The position numbers and the translations under genes were made by a program. Positions 58,335 to 64,000 of a stretch of 64,000 nucleotides of DNA are shown in pieces. Origin of the DNA: Beijerinckiaceae bacterium. GTDB lineage: Bacteria > Pseudomonadota > Alphaproteobacteria > Rhizobiales > Beijerinckiaceae. Numbering within the stretch: the stretch's first letter is position 1; each line of letters begins with the position of its first letter. The stretch lies in NCBI GenBank assembly GCA_947478405.1, contig CANJVX010000010.1, positions 1 to 64,000 of the forward strand, read 5' to 3'. The notes below the pieces were generated by a model. The model worked only from the letters and a program-made list of their open reading frames with translations, ran no database searches and had not been told where the DNA came from.

Positions 58335-59328
58335 AAGCGACCTGCTGGATCGCGGATAGTTTCCAGTCATCCGTCCGGCCACCCGCAGGGCGGGTGAAGG
58401 TCCAGATTTCCGTTGTCACGGATGGCTCCGTGCGATCACCCGAAACATAAGCGCCGGTTGCGCGATCCACCATTGTGTCAACGACCGAGAAGCGCATCGC
58501 CACTGTGGCGTAATCCGCGTTGGTCTCGCGCCAGGCTTCCGAAAGATCGCCTTCCAAAAGTTTTGCGCCCGAAACTTTATTGACGACGCCCTTGCGTGCA
58601 TTGTCAGCCAAGTCTTCCGAGAAATAGGAGGCCATTTCCGGCGTCACGTGACGGCGCAGATGATCCATATTTTCTTCGCCATAGGCGCTCTGGATTTCCG
58701 CCAGCTTGTGCTCGAAGGTTGCAAAATCCTCCGGGCTAATTTGAAGTTCAGCAGGCTGCGGGTCAGCAGCAGGTGCGGCGCCACCGGCGCCACCGCCAAA
58801 AATGCTGCCGAAGGCTTCACGCTGCATCGGCTGCGGCGCGGCACCTTGCGGGGTGGCTGTCGCCAATTCGCCTCCGCGCTTGCGGGCGAACCAGCCGATG
58901 GCAAAACGCACCACCAAGAATATCAGACCCAGCTGCAAGATGAGCCCGAAGATGGATGACATCGAGCCAAGACCACTGAACAGGCCAGAGCCCGACAGGA
59001 GGCCGAAAATGCCGGCGCCAACAAGGCCAGCCATCAGACCACGGCCAAGGCCCGAACTTAAGAAGCCGCCAGACTGCGCAGCTGCGGCGGCCGCGGCTGC
59101 CGGAGCGGCTTGCGCCGGGCTAGGTGTGTTGGGCGTCATAGTGCGCTGCATGGGCTGTGCAGCACCTGGCGCCGTCTGGGTCGCAGGCGGCGCGGAAGAG
59201 GTCTTGGAGCCGCGGCTACCAACGCTGCTTCCGGAGCCCGGCTTTGCCATGGCCAGAGCAGGCGCCAGCGCCAAAGTGACGGCAACCGCCATCGCAGCCA
59301 ATTTGCTGGTCGAGCGACGGATGGTCAT
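58333..59328 (-). CDS. Tim44-like domain membrane protein
   Basis: A 331-aa protein. It starts with a signal-like helix (LAAMAVAVTLALAPALAMA), then a Ser/Ala/Pro-rich linker (about 30-95). A Gly-rich hydrophobic region with one or two membrane segments (GLMAGLVGAGIFGLL, IFGLILQLGLIFLVVRFAIGW) is followed by the C-terminal Tim44/NTF2-like domain (about 200-331, SPEDFATFEHKLAEIQSAY onward). The mitochondrial Tim44 relative tethers the import motor; the bacterial function is not established, perhaps membrane protein biogenesis. GAGG stands eight bases before the ATG at 59328. Confidence 0.88.
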   Translation of the reverse strand: MTIRRSTSKLAAMAVAVTLALAPALAMAKPGSGSSVGSRGSKTSSAPPATQTAPGAAQPMQRTMTPNTPSPAQAAPAAAAAAAAQSGGFLSSGLGRGLMAGLVGAGIFGLLSGSGLFSGLGSMSSIFGLILQLGLIFLVVRFAIGWFARKRGGELATATPQGAAPQPMQREAFGSIFGGGAGGAAPAADPQPAELQISPEDFATFEHKLAEIQSAYGEENMDHLRRHVTPEMASYFSEDLADNARKGVVNKVSGAKLLEGDLSEAWRETNADYATVAMRFSVVDTMVDRATGAYVSGDRTEPSVTTEIWTFTRPAGGRTDDWKLSAIQQVA

Positions 59329-59539
59329 GGGTGTTACCTCATAGGTAAGAACGGGCAAGACGCCCGCCCCAATAATATAGGAAAGCATCACAGGCTTTAA
59401 AAGCTCACCCGGCGTCAAAATTTCCGTGATCGCCCGCTGCGCCGCCGCAAAATCCTGCGCATCAGAAAAGGCAGCGTTTTTCGCTCTTTCGCCACATTTG
59501 GTTTAGCAGGCCTTAACTGATCCTGAGCCAAAAGAGGGC

Positions 59540-60556
59540 ATGGCGCGTTGCGTATGGCCTATAGCAGCCTTGTCGGTTGCCGCTCTTGCTCTGTCCGGAT
59601 GTTCGCTGTTCCAGCGCCCGCAGAGGCCGGCTTGGCGTACCCAAGCGGAAAAAGCCTGTTTCGCAGAAAAGAAGATCCAGATGTCTTCCTTTGTCGAACT
59701 GGCGAAGGAAATCGACGGGCCGGGCATTTGCGGCCTGACCATGCCGCTGAAAGTCACCGCACTCGCGGGCGGCACAGTTGCCCTCACCTCAACCCAGACA
59801 ATCGGCTGCCCGATGACAGCGGCGCTTGATCAATGGGTCAGCGAATTCGTGCAGCCCGTCGCCGTAAAGCGTTACGGCCAGCCGATCACCGAAGTGAAGA
59901 GCATGGGCTCTTACGCCTGCCGTTCGATGAACAATCAAGGCGTGCGCCTGTCTGAACATGGTTTCGGCAATGCCATCGACATTGCCGGCTTTGTGCTGAT
60001 GGACGGACGCGAAATCACCTTTGTGAAAGATTGGACACGCGGCAAAGAGAACGACAAAGCCTTCTTGCGCGAAATTCAGGCGGGCGCCTGCCAGATTTTT
60101 ACCACCGTGCTGGCCCCGGGCTCTGATGTGTTCCACTACAATCACATGCATGTTGATCTGGCCATGCATGGCAATACATCGGAAGGCCCGCGCCGCTATT
60201 GCAAGCCTACACCGGCACCAGGCCTGATGCCCAAGCCCTTCAAGCAAGACGATCTGCCCGATCCGCCGGAACTCGACGAAGATCTCGATATGGCTGGCCT
60301 GATCGAGAAGACCGTGCCGCGCACAGCTGTGGCGAGCAATACGTCTACGAGCCTTTCAAACGGCTCGAAGATCACGCTCGGTCTGCCACCTGCTCCACCG
60401 CAAGCGCCGCGCGTGCGTGTGGCGCAAAATCTCACGCCGCTTGAAGTTGCGCCTTTGTCACCAAAGCCTGTCATTGATCCGCCGGCGAAACTGGCACCGC
60501 TCTCGCCGCTTGATCGCCTGCTGCTCAACGGCGAATTCGTGCCCAAGCGCCGCTGA
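59540..60556 (+). CDS. Extensin-like family lipoprotein
   Basis: A 338-aa lipoprotein. The lipobox is LALSGC with Cys21, a substrate for the Lgt enzyme encoded at 18175. The extensin-like C-terminal domain (PF06904) spans about residues 35-220. It includes SEHGFGNAIDIAGF, and HYNHMHVDLAMHG near 200 holds the likely metal-binding histidines, an arrangement like D-Ala-D-Ala metallopeptidases. A cell-wall role is therefore inferred. The last 110 residues are Pro-rich and probably disordered. No operon partner is evident. Confidence 0.85.
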   Translation: MARCVWPIAALSVAALALSGCSLFQRPQRPAWRTQAEKACFAEKKIQMSSFVELAKEIDGPGICGLTMPLKVTALAGGTVALTSTQTIGCPMTAALDQWVSEFVQPVAVKRYGQPITEVKSMGSYACRSMNNQGVRLSEHGFGNAIDIAGFVLMDGREITFVKDWTRGKENDKAFLREIQAGACQIFTTVLAPGSDVFHYNHMHVDLAMHGNTSEGPRRYCKPTPAPGLMPKPFKQDDLPDPPELDEDLDMAGLIEKTVPRTAVASNTSTSLSNGSKITLGLPPAPPQAPRVRVAQNLTPLEVAPLSPKPVIDPPAKLAPLSPLDRLLLNGEFVPKRR

Positions 60557-60567
60557 TCTATCGCGTC

Positions 60568-61446
60568 TCAAAGCGAGAAGCGGTTAATCTCGATCACGCC
60601 CTCGCTGTCGCGCGTCATGCCGCGAATGATGCCTTCAATCTGCCAGCACGAACCAGATCGCGTGATCTCGTAGAGATGCCAAGCGGCGCGGTGCCGATCT
60701 GTGCCGGGGACAGCCGAGGCTGAGGCCACGCCGACAACCGGCACTCGACCATCAGGCCCGTCCAGATAAACAACCGAATGGCGATGATTATGGCCGTGGA
60801 TGATCAGCTCTGCACCCTGTTCGCGAATGATCCTTTCAAAACGGCGCGAGTCGGTGAGGCCGCGCCCGGGCGTCGCACCAGATGTGTGCGGGGGATGATG
60901 GATCATCACCACACGCATCATGCCGCGTGTATCAGACAATATTTGTGCAAAGCGTGCGCGCTGATCAGCACCCAAACGTCCATTGGCAAGAAAAGGTGCG
61001 GTGGGCACGCCCGACGTCAGACCGATGATCGCAAGATCACCGCGCTGGCGCAGGTAAGGAAATGCAGGCCTGTCCGTCGCATCACCCGCCATCCAGGGCG
61101 AAAAAGTTTTTCCGATGTGAGGCAGGGCCGAGCGCACATAGGCATCGTGATTCCCCGGCACGAAACTCACTTGCTGCCCATTACCCAGCGTCGCCAGCCA
61201 ATCCCCCGCAACGGGGAATTCGGCAGGCAGACCGATGTTGAGAATATCGCCCGTCATCGCAACATGGTCGGGTGCTTGCGCGCGGATATCGGTGACGATG
61301 GCGCTGAGCACATCCATATTGTGAATAGAACTGCGCCTCTGCCAGTTGAGATAGCCCGTGAGACGCTTCCCCATCAGCTCGCGCCAATGAGGTTTTGGCA
61401 GCGGTCCAATATGCGGGTCGGAAAGATGGGCGAGGCGAAAGGTCAT
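60568..61446 (-). CDS. Metallophosphoesterase
   Basis: A 292-aa calcineurin-like phosphoesterase. All metal-site motifs are visible: LAHLSDPHIG (DxH) at residue 5, MTGDILNIG (GDxxN-type) near 62, FVPGNHDA (GNHD) near 93, VVMIHHPPH near 180 and IIHGHNHRHS (GHxH) near 225. Cyclic-nucleotide phosphodiesterase-like or lipid A-precursor-type substrates are possible. The ATG at 61446 overlaps the mbfA stop by 4 bp (ATGA), so it is translated from the iron-controlled mbfA transcript and may share that regulation. Confidence 0.9.
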   Translation of the reverse strand: MTFRLAHLSDPHIGPLPKPHWRELMGKRLTGYLNWQRRSSIHNMDVLSAIVTDIRAQAPDHVAMTGDILNIGLPAEFPVAGDWLATLGNGQQVSFVPGNHDAYVRSALPHIGKTFSPWMAGDATDRPAFPYLRQRGDLAIIGLTSGVPTAPFLANGRLGADQRARFAQILSDTRGMMRVVMIHHPPHTSGATPGRGLTDSRRFERIIREQGAELIIHGHNHRHSVVYLDGPDGRVPVVGVASASAVPGTDRHRAAWHLYEITRSGSCWQIEGIIRGMTRDSEGVIEINRFSL

Positions 61447-62414
61447 GCGCCGCCGATCAGAATGCCTGCCATCAGCACGATCACACCACCCAGCACGATC
61501 TGGAAGACCGCCTGCAAGAATGGCGTATCCATATATTTCGCGCGCACCCAGGCGATGATCCAAAGTTCGATGAAGACAACAATGCCCGCAAGCCCTGTCG
61601 CAATCCAGAACGCATTGTCCCAGCGGTCAGGCACAAGATAGGGCAATGTGTGGCCAATGCCGCCCAGTGTTGTCATGAGGCCGCAAATCGTGCCCCGCAG
61701 CCAAGGCGTGCCGCGCCCCGTCAGCGCACCGTCATCTGACAGCGCTTCAGCAAAGCCCATGGAAATGCCCGCACCAATCGAGGCGGCCATGCCAACCAGA
61801 AACGTCTCCCAATTGGAATGGGTGGCAAAGGCGGCCGCAAACAGTGGTGCAAGTGTGGAGACGGAGCCATCCATGAGACCCGCAAGACCCGGCTGCACAT
61901 ATTGCAGCACGAACATGCGATGTGAGGTGGAGGCTTCTTCTTCGCGCGCTTCTTCCGTCAGGAGATGGCGCTCCAGCTCGCCTGCATGGCGGCCGTGGCT
62001 CTTCTCCACTTCCGCAAGATCACCCAAAAGCTTGCGGATTTCCGTGTCGGTGGTTTGCGCAGCAGCTTTCTCATAAAAGCGCGCCGCTTGATATTCCATA
62101 TTCTCCGCTTCCTTGCGGACCGTCTCCAGAGACAGGTTTTTTGTCAGCCAGATCGGACGGCGTTTCAAAAAGCCCTTCACATCTTCACGACGGATCGGGG
62201 GCAGCTTGCTGCCAAAGCGCTGCTCGTAAATTTGCAGAAGCGCGTGGCGGTGCTCGCGCTCCTCATCGGCCATTTCCTCGAAAACTTTCGACGAGGCCGG
62301 GTAGCGCTCGGCCAGATCTTCGGCGAAGGTCGCGTAGATTCGGCTATCTTCCTCCTCGGAGGCAATAGCGACGGCGAGGATTTCGCGAGCGGACAGATCG
62401 GCGAAGCTTTTCAC
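61443..62414 (-). CDS. mbfA: Membrane-bound ferritin-like iron exporter MbfA (erythrin-VIT1 fusion)
   Basis: A 323-aa fusion of an N-terminal ferritin-like/rubrerythrin domain (about 1-150) and a C-terminal CCC1/VIT1 domain (about 165-323). The ferritin-like part has the di-iron ligands in AIASEEEDSRIY, MADEEREHRH, EAENMEYQAARFY and EVEKSHGRH. The VIT1 part has about five membrane helices and GLMDGSVSTLAP. In Bradyrhizobium and Agrobacterium MbfA exports iron under iron or peroxide stress and is repressed by Irr. An Irr-type palindrome lies about 30 bp upstream of the start, which fits that control. It overlaps the downstream phosphoesterase gene. Confidence 0.93.
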   Translation of the reverse strand: MKSFADLSAREILAVAIASEEEDSRIYATFAEDLAERYPASSKVFEEMADEEREHRHALLQIYEQRFGSKLPPIRREDVKGFLKRRPIWLTKNLSLETVRKEAENMEYQAARFYEKAAAQTTDTEIRKLLGDLAEVEKSHGRHAGELERHLLTEEAREEEASTSHRMFVLQYVQPGLAGLMDGSVSTLAPLFAAAFATHSNWETFLVGMAASIGAGISMGFAEALSDDGALTGRGTPWLRGTICGLMTTLGGIGHTLPYLVPDRWDNAFWIATGLAGIVVFIELWIIAWVRAKYMDTPFLQAVFQIVLGGVIVLMAGILIGGA

Positions 62415-62444
62415 AGGGACATGTCTCCAGACAATCGCTTGCTG

Positions 62445-62461
62445 TTTAGAACTCTTCTAAT
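62445..62461. promoter_or_regulatory. Iron control element (Irr-box-like palindrome) upstream of mbfA
   Basis: TTTAGAA-CTC-TTCTAAT: six-base arms TTAGAA and TTCTAA in perfect inverted repeat around CTC. This matches the ICE operator bound by Irr in Hyphomicrobiales. It lies 30 bp before mbfA and 47 bp before the divergent Nudix gene, so it could influence both. Confidence 0.75.
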
Positions 62462-62507
62462 ACGAGCGGAAGCGCTTTTTGGCTTTCCTCCAGACGGAAA
62501 AACATTC

Positions 62508-62987
62508 ATGCAGCGCATTATTCAGTCAGTCCTACGGCAATCGGTCAGCATGGCCATGCCCTATGTGGCTCGCCTCACCCGTCCGCTCACCATGGGCGTG
62601 CGGGCCATGGTGCTGGATGGGCGGGGGCAAATTTGCCTGATCCGCCATTCTTATGTGGCAGGCTGGCATATGCCCGGCGGGGCGATCGAGCCAGGCGAGA
62701 CCGCGGGTGAGGCGCTGGCGCGCGAGCTATGGGAAGAAACAGGGCTTGAGCTGCAGGGCCACCCCGAACTCTTCGCACTCTATCTCAACCGCCGCTGGTC
62801 AGCGCGTGATCATGTCGCCCTCTATCTGGTGCGCAGCTTTGTGCCCACCGATCACCGCCCCTCCCCGCGCGAAATTCTCGACGGTGGCTTCTTCCCGTTG
62901 GCCAATCTGCCCGACGGAACCACAGGCCCGACACGCCGGCGCATTACCGAAGTTCTGAACGCGACCAGACCTGACCCCCATTGGTGA
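62508..62987 (+). CDS. Nudix hydrolase
   Basis: A 159-aa Nudix protein. The Nudix box is complete: GGAIEPGETAGEALARELWE continuing EETGLEL near residues 58-83, supplying the Mg-binding glutamates. It should hydrolyse a nucleoside diphosphate linked to another moiety; the specific substrate is unknown. Two starts are possible: ATG 62508, used here, or ATG 62550 (MAMPYVARL). Much longer in-frame readings run through mbfA and the operator and are rejected. It is divergent from mbfA. Confidence 0.88.
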   Translation: MQRIIQSVLRQSVSMAMPYVARLTRPLTMGVRAMVLDGRGQICLIRHSYVAGWHMPGGAIEPGETAGEALARELWEETGLELQGHPELFALYLNRRWSARDHVALYLVRSFVPTDHRPSPREILDGGFFPLANLPDGTTGPTRRRITEVLNATRPDPHW

Positions 62988-63129
62988 GATTTGCGCTTGC
63001 GCCACGCCATGCTAAAGGGGCGTCCATGATGACGAAGAGCCCGATCCGCCAACGACGAAGCTGCTGACCGACGCCGCGCCCAAAGGCGCGTGCGTTTGAG
63101 CCTGCTTTGCTGCCTTTCAGGATCGCCAC

Positions 63130-63630
63130 ATGACCCAACTCACGCTCGACGTTGCCCCGCTCACGCCTGCTGATCTGCCAAATATCGAAAAGCTCGATGA
63201 GCGCGCCTTCGGCCCTGGCCGTTTCACCCGCACCGCCTATCGCTTGCGCGAAGGCATGACGCCACTGTCCAGCTGCTCCTTTGTGGCACGCGTCGGCACG
63301 TTTCTGGTGGGGGCGAATATCATGACGCCGATCCGCGCCGGCGCTGCGCCTGCGCTTTTGCTGGGCCCGCTCACGGTCGAGCCCGCCTTCCGCTCACGCG
63401 GCATTGGCGAGCGCTTGCTGGACACATCTCTGGAAGCAGCGCGCACGCATGGCCACAAGCTTGTCCTGCTGGTGGGTGATGAACCCTATTACAAGCGCGT
63501 TGGTTTCAAACGCGTGCCGATGGGCCGCTTAACCATGCCGGGCCCGGTCGATCCAGCACGCCTGCTCTATTGCGAATTGCAAGAGGGCGCGTTCGAGGGC
63601 GTACAGGGACCGGTGTCGCGCAACGCTTAA
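63130..63630 (+). CDS. GNAT family N-acetyltransferase
   Basis: A 166-aa acetyltransferase of the YhbS-like group. The acetyl-CoA site is visible as LLGPLTVEPAFRSRGIGERLL near 76-96 (motif A, RxxGxG/A) and VLLVGDEPYYKRVGF near 116-130 (motif B). The substrate is not predictable. It lies 142 bp after the Nudix gene on the same strand, and its stop overlaps the convergent membrane-protein stop by 4 bp. Confidence 0.87.
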   Translation: MTQLTLDVAPLTPADLPNIEKLDERAFGPGRFTRTAYRLREGMTPLSSCSFVARVGTFLVGANIMTPIRAGAAPALLLGPLTVEPAFRSRGIGERLLDTSLEAARTHGHKLVLLVGDEPYYKRVGFKRVPMGRLTMPGPVDPARLLYCELQEGAFEGVQGPVSRNA

Positions 63631-64000
63631 GCGCGGCGCTGACGACCTTCTGCGAGCCAGCCAGCAATCACGCTGCCCAGCAGAATGAGCAGTCCCAAAA
63701 AGCCCAGCGCGAGTGGTGCCACACCAATGCCCGTCACCACGCTGGCGCCTGTTCGCTTCACGCCCACATAATCAGAGCCGCCATAGACGCTGGCCTCGCG
63801 CATGGACACAAGACGGGGCAAATCGACGGCGCCATCATTGCCCGCCGCAATACGCCGCACGGTGCCCCCTGTGGCTTCAGCAATTGCGCGCAACTTGTCT
63901 GGAGTGGAGACGACATCTTGAAACTCGCGCGGATTTTCCGGGCCCACATTGACCAAAGCCGACAGCCCGCCATCATTGACACGGTAGAGGCCGAAATCCT
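63627..64000 (-). CDS. C-terminal part of a membrane protein (partial, runs off the window)
   Basis: The open frame continues past the right edge, so the start lies outside the window; about 123 residues are seen. A soluble segment (FGLYRVNDGG, LVNVGPENPREF, LRAIAEATGGTVRRI) precedes a final membrane helix (APLALGFLGLLILLGSVIAGW). The pattern resembles the C-terminus of the large VWA/glutamine-amidotransferase-like membrane proteins that sit with MoxR ATPase, DUF58 and DUF4159 genes in alphaproteobacteria. This assignment rests on recall of that family. Confidence 0.6.
   Translation of the reverse strand, partial: DFGLYRVNDGGLSALVNVGPENPREFQDVVSTPDKLRAIAEATGGTVRRIAAGNDGAVDLPRLVSMREASVYGGSDYVGVKRTGASVVTGIGVAPLALGFLGLLILLGSVIAGWLAEGRQRRA

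Noticed and set aside
61965-62987. 340-codon version of the Nudix gene
   Set aside because: The extra N-terminal part is antisense to mbfA and crosses the iron control element and the divergent promoter region.

Overview
The window is a stretch of chromosome from an alphaproteobacterium, most likely of the order Hyphomicrobiales (Rhizobiales). This is inferred from family content: an NDUFAF7/MidA-type methyltransferase, an ELM1-type protein, a COQ9/TetR-like protein, UvrB and UvrC with long N-terminal extensions, a fused ferritin/VIT1 iron exporter (MbfA) with an Irr-type operator, a petABC cytochrome bc1 operon, and a dense cluster of CcrM (GANTC) sites. No phage, insertion sequence, CRISPR array, plasmid gene or rRNA was seen. 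Almost all genes are housekeeping genes in short, tightly packed operons, many with ATGA-type stop/start overlaps.

Layout. 1-650 is gene-free. 651-9062 is the most accessory-looking part: a His-rich zinc exporter, then a run of same-strand genes (Tat-exported alpha/beta hydrolase, Bug-type solute receptor, bicupin protein, aldo/keto reductase, second alpha/beta hydrolase) that looks like an uptake-plus-catabolism cluster for an unidentified organic acid or ester, then an unknown secreted protein and another Tat-exported hydrolase. 9162-15533 holds tRNA-Ile2(CAU), the macromolecular-synthesis genes rpoD, dnaG and yqeY, and the divergent carA. 15628-21917 holds a methyltransferase, pgeF, a midA-like gene, lgt, ubiK, a ybjN-like gene, proC and a TetR/COQ9-like regulator. 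21914-25550 holds a MarR / OmpR-type regulator / histidine kinase operon divergent from ilvE.

25673-41745 holds moaE-moaD-pgsA-uvrC, prs, rplY, pth, a YchJ-like gene, ychF, a double MaoC dehydratase, apt, mtnP, msrP, lysR-trxB, a 2OG-Fe(II) oxygenase-like gene, an ELM1-like gene and greA. 41895-48575 holds carB and a three-gene TadE/TadG-type pseudopilin operon without any Tad secretion machinery nearby. 48813-58190 holds gtrA, trmL-hemF, petABC, aatA and uvrB. 58333-64000 holds a Tim44-like protein, an extensin-like lipoprotein, a metallophosphoesterase and mbfA divergent from a Nudix hydrolase, a GNAT acetyltransferase and a truncated membrane protein.

The intergenic spaces carry nine copies or remnants of a dispersed palindromic repeat and a second hairpin repeat pair, several clear rho-independent terminators, and three regulatory signals worth following: nine GANTC sites in 257 bp between ubiK and the ybjN-like gene, an iron-control-element palindrome in front of mbfA, and a perfect DnaA box in the dnaG leader. 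I found no convincing new defence or mobile system. The least explained pieces are the GANTC cluster, the orphan pseudopilin operon and the hydrolase whose catalytic serine position is alanine.
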